Shown piece by piece: positions 49,021 to 57,601 of a DNA stretch of 64,000 nt. A model generated the notes under the pieces. That model searched no databases. It worked only from the letters and a program-made list of their open reading frames with translations, and was not told the DNA's origin. Position numbers and translations under genes: made by a program. The stretch's first letter is position 1, and every line of letters starts with the position of its first letter. Origin of the DNA: UBA10107 sp963835585 (GTDB taxonomy: Archaea > Nanobdellota > Nanobdellia > Woesearchaeales > UBA10107); NCBI GenBank assembly GCA_963835585.1, contig CAWIGF010000003.1, positions 558,001-622,000 on the forward strand, in the 5' to 3' direction.

Positions 49021-51747
49021 GTGAACTCAATCGCGTATATATTTCACACGGCAAAAAATAATAAAATTTTTTCATTTATTTTAAACAAAAGATTTCTTTA
49101 TTTGATTCTGGCTTTCTGGGTTGGTGGACCTCTTTTTTGTCAATCGGAGTGGTACATAATTCCGTCTGACAATAATGGAATTGGCGACCAGTTTGGTAAT
49201 GGGCAAAATGGTTGGTCAGTTACCATTAATCCGAATGGCCATTCAATATGCGGAACGAATGGCTCAACCTGGAGCCGTATTGATGAAGCGACGTCTTATC
49301 CTGATTATGCATGTGTTTTTAATGCTTCTTTGGATTCTTATCCGGTATTTTGTGCAGGATCAAGCCCTAATCTAGAGCAAGTATCTTCCTGTAATAACAG
49401 CTATGGGATAACTTACGGCAGTATGCAATATTATCCATGTGCAAATATTGGCATGGATGCTGTCATGTCACGAGTGGTTACTCTTACGAACGCGGTTCCG
49501 GGCAGTAATAATGGCGATTATGATGCCATGACAGTGAATTTTGATACGTTCGTTGATTATGCAGATAGTAATAACTATCTTTTGTTTTATATTTTGAATA
49601 ATTCTGATGGCTCAACAATTTTAGCCCCAGTTAGTTTTACAGGCCAACAAACAACCCCTCCCTCTTGGCAAACTCAACAATGTTACTTGCTGGTTCAATA
49701 TACTGGCATTCAGGTAAAACCTGTCTGGGAATACTATAGTAGTGACGGCATAATCTGTGGGACGGGTACGGCAAAAAAAGGGATTTATGTCCAAAACATA
49801 AAATTTTATTACTCAACCCCCGTGCCCACACCAACTCCAACATTTACCAATACAAATACTTACACTCCGACATTAACCTATACAAAGACATATACTCCAA
49901 CTTTTACATATACGAAAACTTTTACACCAACGAATTCGTATACAAAAACTTATACGTTTACACCCACATGGACTCCAACTTATACATACACACCAATCAC
50001 GCCTGTACTTACAAGCACACACACTAAAACACCGACTATTACACCCACGAATACTGTTATAGGGGCTAGCACTTCCACATTCACAAAAACTCCAACTCCC
50101 AATTTAACAGCAGTAATTACATTTACCCCCACCATAACTAACACATCCAATATCACTAATTGCAATAATATTCCATGGAGCTTTGTTGGAAATGCAAGCG
50201 GAAATTCTAACACTGTTACCTTAACGCAAAATCTCCAGAGTTCTGTAGGTGCCGCCTGGAATCCTAACCAGATTGATTTAAATTCAAATTTCGATATGTC
50301 ATTTATAATTAGCTTTACGTACACCGGAACGTCTATCAGCCCCTCGGATGGAATGTGTTTTGTGTTACAAAATAGCAGTCCAACAACATTTGGGCCTGGT
50401 GGTGGCAGTTTGGGCTATCTCGGAATATCACCAAGTGTGGCGGTCGCACTTACTACTAGTACAACCTCTTGTCCTTCATATTCCGTTGGTATTTGCACAG
50501 ATGGGACAATGTGTAATGGCCCTGTTACTAATCTTAATAATTCAATTATTCCAACAAATGGAACGCCAGTGACATTAAGGGTTTCTTGGGATGCAACGGC
50601 AAAGCAAATAACTGTTTATTGTGGTGGTGTCAGCGTCCTTGTCTATTCACAAAATTTAATTGCTAATATTTTTAATAATAATTCTAAGGTTTACTACGGA
50701 TTGACCGCTGGTTGCGGCGAGGGTTTTGAACTAATATCTTTCTCGCAATTATGTCCATCAACTCCGACTCCAACAAACACAAGCACTCTGACCAACACGC
50801 CATCGCCAACGTTTACTCCAACACTAACCAACACACCAACGTCAATAAACACTGCATGCATTATTCCCTGGAGTCTGGTAGCGAGTGCAACGGTAGGTTC
50901 CAATAACGTTACTTTAACTCAAGAAGTATCTGGATCAACTGGTGCCGCCTGGAATCCGTGTACGATTGATTTGGCAGCTAATTTTGATATGTCTTTTAAT
51001 ATTAATATCCTGAGTACAGATCCTACACCTGGGGATGGTTTTTGTTTTGTATTGCAAAATAGTGGCACTACGGCAATTGGCACTTTAGGATCGGATAATT
51101 GTGGTTCATGTTTAGGATATGAAGGACCTAGTTCAACAGCAGGAATATCACCAAGTATTGCGATCGCACTCACAACCAACTCATCTCCTTCTACTGAATT
51201 ACGTATTTTGACCACGACCAATGTGAGTAATTCAGTGAATACTGTTGACACTTTTCCAGTAATAATACCTACGAATGGGACTTCAGAAACTTTAAGGGTT
51301 GTTTGGAACGCTCCCCTTACACTCACGGTTTATTATGGAGGGGTTAGTATCTGTAGTTATTCAAATAATATTGTTGCAAGTATTTTTAATAATAATCCGT
51401 GGGTTTATTATGGATTTACCGCTGCTTGCGGCGGCAACTATCAGCAAATGTCCTTTTCACAATTAACATGTCCACCTAATTCATGTCCTTTTACTTTGAC
51501 TCCGACTAATACACCTACGATTACATCAACGCCCACCTCCACTCCCACCCCGACCTGGACGAATACGCCCACGAAAACCCCAACGAACACCCCAACACCT
51601 ACGCCGACATTCACACCTACAGCCACATCAACTAGCACCTATACAGCTACACCTACGTACACATTCACTCCGACAGACACTCCAACAATTACTCCAACAG
51701 TAAAGATACTGGAACATCACGCACAGGGCCGGAAGAAGCTGGAATAA
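49021..51747 (+). CDS. Secreted multidomain lectin-like protein with Thr/Pro repeat linkers, bacterial style, truncated 3' end
   Basis: 908 residues from GTG 49021. N-terminal membrane/signal segment (RFLYLILAFWVGGPLFC), a first domain to about residue 260, a Thr/Pro linker (TPTFTNTNTYTPTLTYTKTY and onward), two related domains of about 205 residues (each starting IPWSFVG/IPWSLVA and with SPSDGMCFVLQNS or TPGDGFCFVLQNS, the pattern of bacterial L-type lectins), linkers between and after them. Such TPT-repeat surface proteins are typical of bacteria (for example Elusimicrobia-like groups). After ITPTV the frame runs into KILEHHAQGRKKLE, an out-of-frame read of the next gene fragment. Confidence 0.75.
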   Translation: MNSIAYIFHTAKNNKIFSFILNKRFLYLILAFWVGGPLFCQSEWYIIPSDNNGIGDQFGNGQNGWSVTINPNGHSICGTNGSTWSRIDEATSYPDYACVFNASLDSYPVFCAGSSPNLEQVSSCNNSYGITYGSMQYYPCANIGMDAVMSRVVTLTNAVPGSNNGDYDAMTVNFDTFVDYADSNNYLLFYILNNSDGSTILAPVSFTGQQTTPPSWQTQQCYLLVQYTGIQVKPVWEYYSSDGIICGTGTAKKGIYVQNIKFYYSTPVPTPTPTFTNTNTYTPTLTYTKTYTPTFTYTKTFTPTNSYTKTYTFTPTWTPTYTYTPITPVLTSTHTKTPTITPTNTVIGASTSTFTKTPTPNLTAVITFTPTITNTSNITNCNNIPWSFVGNASGNSNTVTLTQNLQSSVGAAWNPNQIDLNSNFDMSFIISFTYTGTSISPSDGMCFVLQNSSPTTFGPGGGSLGYLGISPSVAVALTTSTTSCPSYSVGICTDGTMCNGPVTNLNNSIIPTNGTPVTLRVSWDATAKQITVYCGGVSVLVYSQNLIANIFNNNSKVYYGLTAGCGEGFELISFSQLCPSTPTPTNTSTLTNTPSPTFTPTLTNTPTSINTACIIPWSLVASATVGSNNVTLTQEVSGSTGAAWNPCTIDLAANFDMSFNINILSTDPTPGDGFCFVLQNSGTTAIGTLGSDNCGSCLGYEGPSSTAGISPSIAIALTTNSSPSTELRILTTTNVSNSVNTVDTFPVIIPTNGTSETLRVVWNAPLTLTVYYGGVSICSYSNNIVASIFNNNPWVYYGFTAACGGNYQQMSFSQLTCPPNSCPFTLTPTNTPTITSTPTSTPTPTWTNTPTKTPTNTPTPTPTFTPTATSTSTYTATPTYTFTPTDTPTITPTVKILEHHAQGRKKLE

Positions 51748-52316
51748 GTACCCTTCAAAAAGCTTTCCTGTTGAGTGTTATTGAGCATCCGTTTACTGGA
51801 ACAACAAACAGATATGCGTTATTGAAAACAAGCGCACGTGAAGGAAACGAAACAAAGGATTGGCTGGTTAATCGTGGATTTTTGACACCCGTAACAATTC
51901 CATTTACTAAAAAACCAATGCTCCTTTTTGAACTTACTGAAAAAGCAATTACATTTTTGGAGAGCAAAGGTATTCAGGTAAAACAACCAGCTAATGAAGG
52001 CGGCATTGAGCATCGCTTCGGCGTGTGGTGGGTGAAAAAGCATTACGAAAATCAGGGCTATTCCGTTTCAACTGAAGTGAAAACACAGCAGGGAAAGTTC
52101 ATTGATATGGTGGCCACGAAAGAAGGAAAGAAAATTGCAGTGCTGGTAGAGACGGGAAAATCAGACATTGAATCAAATATCAAGGCCGCGCAAGAAGCCG
52201 GGTATTCTGACATTAAAATTATTGCCACAAACAAAGACGTTCTGAAAAAGAAATTCACTGTTCCTATTACCTACCTTCCTGAACTTCAAAAAGAAAACGG
52301 AGGGCTCAGTCCTTGA
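51700..52316 (+). pseudogene. C-terminal fragment of a TraD/VirD4- or HerA-like ATPase, 5' end lost
   Basis: The frame reads NSKDTGTSRTGPEEAGISTL, then QKAFLLSVIEHPFTGTTNRY and a winged helix, then GGIEHRFGVWWVKKHYENQG and a nuclease-like part GKFIDMVATKEGKKIAVLVE with TGKSDIESNI (D...E-x-x-T-G-K-S). These are the tail domains of archaeal conjugation/HerA-type DUF87 ATPases. The ATPase core is missing: upstream bases belong to the lectin gene, with the switch at about 51690-51705. A start at TTG 51771 could still give a 181-residue product. Confidence 0.7.
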
Positions 52317-52635
52317 TGTCGATGACTAATCTGTTTTTTTCTGGATGTATGAACGCATCTTCGCCGTCCTTGATTCCAAGGCGGTCTGCCATTTCTTTCG
52401 GAATGCGCACGGAAAGGGAGTTCCCAGTCTTGGTTATTTTGGTTGTTTTCCCCAATCCCCAGACGCCCTTTTTTTTAGCGGATTCCTCAATAGATTTGGT
52501 AGTTGCTTCATCCGTGAAAGATTCGCCGCACTTCGAACAGACAAGCGCCGGGAACGTTCCAAGAACTACGCCGAACATTTCTTCCGTTGTTGTTCCTTTC
52601 TTCAATTCTCCTTTTTCACATATTGGGCATTTCAT
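52306..52635 (-). CDS. Antitoxin: YgiT/MqsA-type zinc finger fused to AbrB-like domain
   Basis: Start set at ATG 52635. 109 residues. MKCPICEKGELKKG with a later LVCSKCGESFTDE gives the CxxC...CxxC of YgiT-type antitoxins; the C-terminal half KITKTGNSLSVRIPKEMADR is a SpoVT/AbrB swapped-hairpin DNA-binding domain. Directly downstream of the DUF4258 gene (1 nt), forming a toxin-antitoxin pair. Convergent with the ATPase fragment (11 nt overlap). Confidence 0.85.
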   Translation of the reverse strand: MKCPICEKGELKKGTTTEEMFGVVLGTFPALVCSKCGESFTDEATTKSIEESAKKKGVWGLGKTTKITKTGNSLSVRIPKEMADRLGIKDGEDAFIHPEKNRLVIDIKD

Positions 52636-52636
52636 G

Positions 52637-52840
52637 TTACCACCGTGGCTTGACCGTGATGACGAACACGTCATCGTTGATCTTTTTGAAAACGACGCTG
52701 AAGTACTGGTAATCGGAAACAATCTTATCCTTGAACTGGATGCTCTTGCTTCCTGCGCTAATCGCTTCTTGGACTTCGCGCTCGGATATTCCTCTCTCGA
52801 CCATCTTTTCCCTTGCGTGTTTGCTGTAAAAAATGGCCAC
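52637..52840 (-). CDS. DUF4258-family toxin-like protein
   Basis: 67 residues. FYSKHAREKMVERGISEREV is the DUF4258 signature (S-x-H-A-x-x-R-M-x-x-R-x-I-S), and the end FKKINDDVFVITVKPRW is the typical RelE-like strand. Paired with the zinc-finger/AbrB antitoxin. A palindromic region lies 13 nt before its start. Confidence 0.85.
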   Translation of the reverse strand: MAIFYSKHAREKMVERGISEREVQEAISAGSKSIQFKDKIVSDYQYFSVVFKKINDDVFVITVKPRW

Positions 52841-52853
52841 GGAATCACCTGTA

Positions 52854-52874
52854 AGTACAGTAATTACTTGTACT
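52854..52874. promoter_or_regulatory. Palindromic operator of the toxin-antitoxin operon
   Basis: AGTAC at 52854-52858 and GTACT at 52870-52874 enclose the palindrome AGTAATTACT (52859-52868). It lies between the divergent TA pair and the gene at 52921 and beside a TATA-like TATTTAAAGG, so the AbrB domain may bind here. Confidence 0.5.
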
Positions 52875-52920
52875 ATTTAAAGGTTTCGTTTCCTTTTCAT
52901 GGCTTTCAGAGGAATCAAAA

Positions 52921-53133
52921 ATGATGACGCCCAAAGATAAACAATGGGCAAGGGATCAAATCGAGTACAGGAGAAAACAGGAAACTCCCGAAAACAAATT
53001 TGACCCATGGTATTTGGAATTGAAGTTTCAGGCCATTCAGATCAAAAACCTAATCAACGGAAACATGGGCCGTGATGATTACATAATTTTCATGTTCGAT
53101 TATTCGTTGCGGCAAATACGTGAAAAAAGATGA
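52921..53133 (+). CDS. Small paralogous protein, 70 aa (copy 1)
   Basis: MMTPKDKQWARDQIEYRRKQ then PWYLELKFQAIQIKNLINGN. It is a tandem paralogue of the next gene: the shared pattern is P-x-x-K-x-x-x-R-x-Q-I-E-x-R-R-K-Q-E ... PWYxEL-x-x-x-AIQIK ... Y-x-L-R-Q-x-R-E. Overlaps it by 4 nt. Function unknown. Confidence 0.6.
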   Translation: MMTPKDKQWARDQIEYRRKQETPENKFDPWYLELKFQAIQIKNLINGNMGRDDYIIFMFDYSLRQIREKR

Positions 53134-53378
53134 CGCCTGAAGAAAAACGATTCGTCCGTGAACAAATCGAATTCAGGCGGAAACAGGAATCCCCAAATAA
53201 CAAAACCGGACCCTGGTACATGGAACTGCAATACCGGGCCATTCAAATCAAATATCAAAGCGACAGGCGCACGGTGCTCGGCAAAGAAACTGATTTCCTG
53301 TTCAATTACGCATTGCGACAACTTAGAGAGAATGGAGTAAAGCGCATGGTGAATCCCTTCAGCGATTTGATTTCATAA
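53130..53378 (+). CDS. Small paralogous protein, 82 aa (copy 2)
   Basis: MTPEEKRFVREQIEFRRKQE then GPWYMELQYRAIQIKYQSDR, about half identical to copy 1, with a 12-residue C-terminal extension. The pair arose by tandem duplication. Function unknown. Confidence 0.6.
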   Translation: MTPEEKRFVREQIEFRRKQESPNNKTGPWYMELQYRAIQIKYQSDRRTVLGKETDFLFNYALRQLRENGVKRMVNPFSDLIS

Positions 53379-53403
53379 GAGGTATAGACGGAGAAACAAA
53401 ACA

Positions 53404-53778
53404 ATGGATGGCGACGAACGTGAGATAACCCTGAAAGTTTCGCAGATTGAGCCATTTCGATGCAGTGATCCAAAAGGACTCGATGAAATTATCAATAAAT
53501 TCAAGGCACAGGCAGGCTACAGCGGTTTTACTAATTTCGAGACATACCGGACTTACCTGCACTTGAAAAATGTAGTGAAAATCACGAACAGGAAATTACT
53601 AGATACTTCCCCCACTGGTGAAAATATCGCGTTGCTAGCGGAGCATCTTTCCGAGAATTTCCAAAAAAAATACTCCAACTTACGGAACTATGATTTTTAC
53701 ACACAAATCCTGGTGGACAATGCAATCGCCAAAGTGAACTGGAAAGAAATTGCCATATGGTTGGTTGATGATGCGTGA
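53404..53778 (+). CDS. DUF7249-like protein, 124 aa
   Basis: GYSGFTNFETYRTYLHLKN matches the N-Y-x-T-W/Y region, and DNAIAKVNWKEIAIWLVDD the VNWxEIA tail, of DUF7249-type proteins found in phages and haloarchaeal plasmids. Paralogue of the next gene. Function unknown; presence of the family supports a virus or plasmid origin. Confidence 0.55.
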   Translation: MDGDEREITLKVSQIEPFRCSDPKGLDEIINKFKAQAGYSGFTNFETYRTYLHLKNVVKITNRKLLDTSPTGENIALLAEHLSENFQKKYSNLRNYDFYTQILVDNAIAKVNWKEIAIWLVDDA

Positions 53779-53798
53779 TAGACGGAGTAATGATTTGA

Positions 53799-54326
53799 AT
53801 GGAGCTAGAAAACAGGGAATTGACATTAAACGTCAAGAATTTGGAAGAGTTTTGCAAAAAGTTTGGAACTGAACAGCAAATGTTGTTGAGTTTCTACAAA
53901 GAAAAAGCCGGTTATGAAGGATGGACGAATTATGAATCTTACGTGGCGTACCGGCATTTTTGCGACGACGAATCAATCCTTACGAAATGGGGCACTAAAG
54001 CAAGGAACCTGCTGAACGAAAGCGTGTACCGGACTTATGGCGGAAATATGACGCCGTATGAAGCGGCCCGCATGAGTTTGGCAGAGGAAATGAAGGATCA
54101 CTTCATCAACAAGGTCGAAGAAAAATGGACTCTGGAACCTCTAGCAAAGACCCTTTTGACAAGCGCCTATCAAATGGTGAATTGGTACGAGCTGGTCGAT
54201 GTATTAATGGAAGATTTACGTCCGTCGATAGCGGCAGAACCACAGCTTCCCCAATCCAATATCGTGAAGTTACTTCCTGCCCCATCAAACACCAAAGGAA
54301 CTCGGAAATCCCGCTCTAAAATCTAG
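53799..54326 (+). CDS. DUF7249-like protein, 175 aa
   Basis: Shares GYEGWTNYESYVAYRHFCDD and TSAYQMVNWYELVDVLMED with the upstream paralogue, separated by a longer helical insert (NMTPYEAARMSLAEEMKDHF). A Pro/Ser/Lys-rich tail of 25 residues ends the protein. Ribosome site GGAGTAATG-like at 53786. Confidence 0.6.
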   Translation: MELENRELTLNVKNLEEFCKKFGTEQQMLLSFYKEKAGYEGWTNYESYVAYRHFCDDESILTKWGTKARNLLNESVYRTYGGNMTPYEAARMSLAEEMKDHFINKVEEKWTLEPLAKTLLTSAYQMVNWYELVDVLMEDLRPSIAAEPQLPQSNIVKLLPAPSNTKGTRKSRSKI

Positions 54327-54554
54327 CTTCCTTACATTCCGAAATTTCGTTGTGCCTACCTGTTATTCCTCGATGGCTCTCCTAGAACCTCAACAGAAGA
54401 CGGCATCCTGTTCGTAAACATTTCCCCTTACGGGTCGCTACGAGTGTCACGAATCGTTGTTCGTTCCCTCGTTTTACGTTCAATGTTTATCGGCTGAACA
54501 CCTTGATAAGCCTATTAAGAGGTTCTCGAAAAGAAGAACTTCAGAGGTGAAACC

Positions 54555-54812
54555 ATGATAACGAACATCAAAAACGGAAATGATTTGATAACGATTGACT
54601 ACAGGCTGAAGCAAATCAGGTATCTAAAAAATATTGCCAAACACGGGCCGATTTTGTTTTTGGATTTATCCACCGGAGACGTTGACGGGTATCAATACCT
54701 TTTGAAAAAAGATGTTCCATTATTCAAGAAGGCTTTGAAAGACGACCTTTTAAACAATCTGAACATACGGGTTAATCCCAAAAAATTGGAGATACAAAAG
54801 GAACAACCATAG
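54555..54812 (+). CDS. Hypothetical protein, 85 aa
   Basis: GAGGTGA stands 6 nt before ATG 54555. NGNDLITIDYRLKQIRYLKN, then HGPILFLDLSTGDVDGYQYL. Compact alpha/beta; no family recognised. The 230 nt before it carry no gene. Confidence 0.5.
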   Translation: MITNIKNGNDLITIDYRLKQIRYLKNIAKHGPILFLDLSTGDVDGYQYLLKKDVPLFKKALKDDLLNNLNIRVNPKKLEIQKEQP

Positions 54813-54821
54813 GTTGAAAGC

Positions 54822-55028
54822 ATGACTCAAACAGAAGTAAAAAAAACCATAATCGAAAGGTTAGAAAATCTTTCAGATTCAGAATTCCTGAAATTATTTC
54901 GGCATTTTCTGGACGAAAAGCAATATGACTACCCAAACAGTCAAATTCTCAAGGATAGGTACAATGCGATTCTCGTCTTGTTAGCAGACGTTCAGCATAG
55001 GAAGCTGATGGATGCTTTGCAAAAATAA
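54822..55028 (+). CDS. Hypothetical helical protein, 68 aa
   Basis: MTQTEVKKTIIERLENLSDS then LKLFRHFLDEKQYDYPNSQI. All-helical. 9 nt after the preceding gene. Its last 80 nt overlap the convergent zinc-finger gene. Confidence 0.45.
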   Translation: MTQTEVKKTIIERLENLSDSEFLKLFRHFLDEKQYDYPNSQILKDRYNAILVLLADVQHRKLMDALQK

Positions 55029-55332
55029 AAAGCGCCCCAACTTCTGCGTCTATCTCGGCTTGCGTTTTAGGTCGGGGTTGAGGGTGATAAGTTGGTTGCG
55101 GTTGGTACGAGGCTCCCTGAATAATTACGGGTTGCTGAACAACCGGATCATCATGCCATATTTTGCCTCTCCCTTCGCAAGCTCTACATGGAACATTTCC
55201 CTGAAAAGGGTTTCCGCTGTATTGATAACCTTTCCCGCCACATGCCCTGCAAATAGTCCATGACATTTTTGCTATTCTTGGATGAATTCCATAGATAAAG
55301 CTTTCGTTCAATTCTACGGTGGCCTGCGGCAC
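54949..55332 (-). CDS. Protein with a DnaJ-type cysteine-rich zinc finger, 127 aa
   Basis: GTG 55332 (or ATG 55266). ICRACGGKGYQYSGNPF and PCRACEGRGKIWHDD give two CxxCxGxG repeats, half of the DnaJ central zinc domain, with no J domain. A Gln/Pro-rich middle (QPQPTYHPQPRPKTQ) follows. Such free zinc fingers often bind unfolded proteins or nucleic acid. A TATA-like TTTTTAAACC lies just upstream. Confidence 0.6.
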   Translation of the reverse strand: MPQATVELNESFIYGIHPRIAKMSWTICRACGGKGYQYSGNPFQGNVPCRACEGRGKIWHDDPVVQQPVIIQGASYQPQPTYHPQPRPKTQAEIDAEVGALFIFAKHPSASYAERLLTRRESHCTYP

Positions 55333-55369
55333 AGGAAGGTTTAAAAACTAAGAACTCAATAATAATTAA

Positions 55370-55672
55370 ATGTTTAAACATTTGTTTTTATTTAGGGGGC
55401 GCATAGGAAGACCTGAATACTTATACAGTAATATTATTATTGGTTTAGGAATGATAGGCTTTATGAATTTGGGAAATATTTTGCGTTTAATTGTTTTCGC
55501 AATTGGGTGTTGGATTGCATTGAGTCAAGGAGCAAAACGTTGTCATGACTTGGGACATAATGGTTGGTGGCAACTTATTCCCTTCTATGTGCTGTGGTTG
55601 CTATTTCAAGAGGGAGAGAAAGGAAAGAATAGATTTGGTAGTCTTCCTCAAAGCTTTTTCAAATATGAATAA
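55370..55672 (+). CDS. DUF805 membrane protein
   Basis: 100 residues. FRGRIGRPEYLYSNIIIGLG at the start (G-R-x-x-R-x-E-F/Y), GAKRCHDLGHNGWWQLIPFY (x-R-x-H-D-x-G-x-S/N-G-W-W) and KGKNRFGSLP (G-x-N-x-Y/F-G) are the DUF805 hallmarks. Shorter than usual and with two to three helices. Function unknown. Confidence 0.85.
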   Translation: MFKHLFLFRGRIGRPEYLYSNIIIGLGMIGFMNLGNILRLIVFAIGCWIALSQGAKRCHDLGHNGWWQLIPFYVLWLLFQEGEKGKNRFGSLPQSFFKYE

Positions 55673-56280
55673 AGAAGCCTCGCGGAATGACGGCATTCTT
55701 GAAGTATGAGAAGAAGTAGTTGGAGTGCTTGTCAGCGTATCTACAAGGGGATATTCGGGGATATAGATTATTCTGTTTTGAATATCTGGCGAATATCGGG
55801 GTCCTGGAATTGCATTTTAGGTGTTGATGAATTCATGTTTCAGGAAGGTAATGCTGTTAAAGGCATTGTGATAATGGCATTGCCATTTGGTAGGGGATTA
55901 CAAGTTTGGTGTAATTTGAACTGATTATTGGTCCGGTTTGGGGCTGGCAATTGGAGCAGTTTTGGACTGTCTATTGGTGAAGTGTGCGGTCTTGAACTCA
56001 TTGTTGTTGTAAGAGTTATTGGTAGTTGGTGGCAGTTGGGCACGTAGGTTTTATTTGCGTGATGGTTTTGTTTGCATGTGGGTTTTGTTTGTATGCGGGT
56101 TTTATTTTGGTTTTCATTGATGGATCAATTGAAGGTAGGTCGCTTACGGATAGGTAAGGATATGTATTGAGTAGAAGTTATGAGATGTTGAAGTGAATGG
56201 ACTTCGATTTTAACGGTTTTATTTTATTGATTTTTTGAAGAGTGTTTTTATGGAATATTTTTAGATTTATTTTAGGGGGC

Positions 56281-56336
56281 TATATTAGTTAGGGGGCTTC
56301 GCCCAATTTAATATAAGCCGCCACTCCTGTGGCGGC
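56281..56336 (+). repeat. Two adjacent hairpins
   Basis: TATATTA (56281-56287) pairs with TAATATA (56309-56315) around an inner GGGC-TTC-GCCC (56294-56304); directly after comes GCCGCCAC-TCCT-GTGGCGGC (56317-56336), an 8-bp GC-rich stem. No gene uses them visibly; REP-like or small-element remnants are possible. Confidence 0.5.
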
Positions 56337-56531
56337 ACGATTGATTAAGTGTGAAAGTGTTTGAGGTGATTTAAGGTGTCTTAAGGACGTAAGGATTTAT
56401 GGATTAGTGATAGGTGTCCTAGGTATAAGGCAAAACAGGCTTCGAATTTCCTTTAATTATGGACGATTTTTGATGGTTTTCATAAATCGAAAATCGTGGC
56501 AATAGAATACGGTTTCAGAAAAGCGCCCTCT

Positions 56532-56562
56532 CTCTGGCCCCATCTCGGCGAGGGGCACAGAG
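56532..56562 (-). terminator. GC-rich hairpin downstream of the minus-strand gene pair
   Basis: CTCTG-GCCCC pairs with GGGGC-A-CAGAG around ATCTCGGCGA. On the minus strand it follows the stop of the gene at 56589 by about 27 nt and leads into GGGCGCTTTT, so it can end that transcript. Confidence 0.45.
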
Positions 56563-56588
56563 GTCGGTTGCCTGGGCAGTAGCGCCAC

Positions 56589-56852
56589 TTAGACCAGTTC
56601 GTCCTGATCCTCATTGACCTTTTTTCTAGAGACCAAGTACGAATACGCCTGGTACAAAACAAGCGCCGCACGGGGTAGGTCATTGGTATTCAGGCTGGTT
56701 GTGGATTTCCACTCCCCGTTTTCCTGGTACCGCTTCTGAAAAGCGATACTTGGAATGTCTTTTCCAACGCCCTTTACCATCCGCTCATTCATGAATATCG
56801 AGGCCTGGATGGGGCCTGCCATAAACACTTTTTCTGGTTTTTCTTTTTCCAT
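56589..56852 (-). CDS. Conserved archaeal-type hypothetical protein, 87 aa
   Basis: Start at ATG 56852. KVFMAGPIQASIFMNER, IPSIAFQKRYQENGEWKSTT and LNTNDLPRAALVLYQAYSYL are a pattern I associate with a short protein common in archaea and their plasmids (GxIQxSIWxNE ... SVxxxRxYKxxGEWKxTxSLxxNDLPKAxLxLxKAYEYL). Function unknown; may bind nucleic acid. 5 nt after the preceding gene. Confidence 0.65.
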   Translation of the reverse strand: MEKEKPEKVFMAGPIQASIFMNERMVKGVGKDIPSIAFQKRYQENGEWKSTTSLNTNDLPRAALVLYQAYSYLVSRKKVNEDQDELV

Positions 56853-56857
56853 TGTTC

Positions 56858-57370
56858 TCACCTTGGGTTGTTGATCGTTTCAAAGATGATGGCGGCATAA
56901 TTCCGTTTGGCGGTTTCAGCTCTTTGCATGATTCTTTGAAGAAGCACGTCAAGACGGGTAATATCTTTAAGTAATCCCAAATCTCTCTGAAACTCATGTT
57001 TCCTAATGAAGTCAAAATTTTCTGAAAGGTATTGCTCGTATTGGCGAGAGTAGGTATCCGTTAATTTCAAAAGGCGCTTAAAGTTGATAGTGCGTAATAG
57101 GTTTTTTCTCTTAATTTTTATTGCTCTGTTGACTGTTACTTTCTGATCGGGGGAAAGCTTCCAGTATTTTTTCTTAGCTGGGCCTAACTCCCTGAAATCT
57201 GACTTCATGATTTTCTCGTCGATAAATTGGAGTTGTTCGATTTGCTGTTTGATGAGCGCTTCGCGCTTTCGCACGATATTCAAGAGTAAAAGGATCTCCA
57301 ACAGCGGGCGGGCGTCGATTAAATCACCTGATATCAGATTGTATAACTCGAAAAGTGTTGCTTGGGGCAT
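56858..57370 (-). CDS. Hypothetical helical protein, 170 aa
   Basis: MPQATLFELYNLISGDLIDA followed by long basic helices (KKYWKLSPDQKVTVNRAIKI). No motif recognised. Leaderless start: TATA box 21 nt upstream. Forms an operon with the downstream 87-residue gene. Confidence 0.55.
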   Translation of the reverse strand: MPQATLFELYNLISGDLIDARPLLEILLLLNIVRKREALIKQQIEQLQFIDEKIMKSDFRELGPAKKKYWKLSPDQKVTVNRAIKIKRKNLLRTINFKRLLKLTDTYSRQYEQYLSENFDFIRKHEFQRDLGLLKDITRLDVLLQRIMQRAETAKRNYAAIIFETINNPR

Positions 57371-57390
57371 ATCCTTTGATAAACCGGCGA

Positions 57391-57400
57391 ATTTATATTT
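57391..57400 (-). promoter_or_regulatory. TATA box of the minus-strand gene pair
   Basis: AAATATAAAT on the minus strand, ending 21 nt before ATG 57370. Confidence 0.5.
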
Positions 57401-57601
57401 TCGGTGACGACATTTTTAGTTACCCGAATAGAAACGATAAATATTTATACTCATTTACCGTACTGAAAAACATATTCTGAAAATAAAATCGTGACGGCGT
57501 TTGTAGTCACGGGAGAGTTACACCATTTCGGTCAATGCGGGCGGCCGCGTAATACTTTCTTTAAATTCAATAATTCTGTTTTAGTTTTTTGAGAACTAGA
57601 T

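Larger units (their letters stand above)
55673..56588 (+). other. Long gene-free stretch
   Basis: About 900 nt without a credible gene; two short frames (55706-55924 and its antisense) lack ribosome sites and domains. The plus strand from 55900 to 56270 is G/T-rich with few C, unlike the rest. Hairpins at 56281-56336 and 56532-56562 are listed separately. May hold an origin or a decayed region. Confidence 0.5.

Noticed and set aside
49800..51700. CRISPR-like periodic repeats
   Set aside because: The short repeats are Thr/Pro codons (ACN, CCN) of protein linkers, irregular in length and inside an open frame; no CRISPR array or cas gene is in the window.
52313..52924. 203-codon plus-strand frame over the toxin-antitoxin genes
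   Set aside because: Antisense to two genes with clear zinc-finger, AbrB and DUF4258 motifs.
57480..57560. Right attachment site of element B (TTCGGTCAATGC versus TTCGGTCAAGC of tRNA-Glu)
   Set aside because: Only about 9-12 nt of similarity within the D-arm region; too weak to call an att site.
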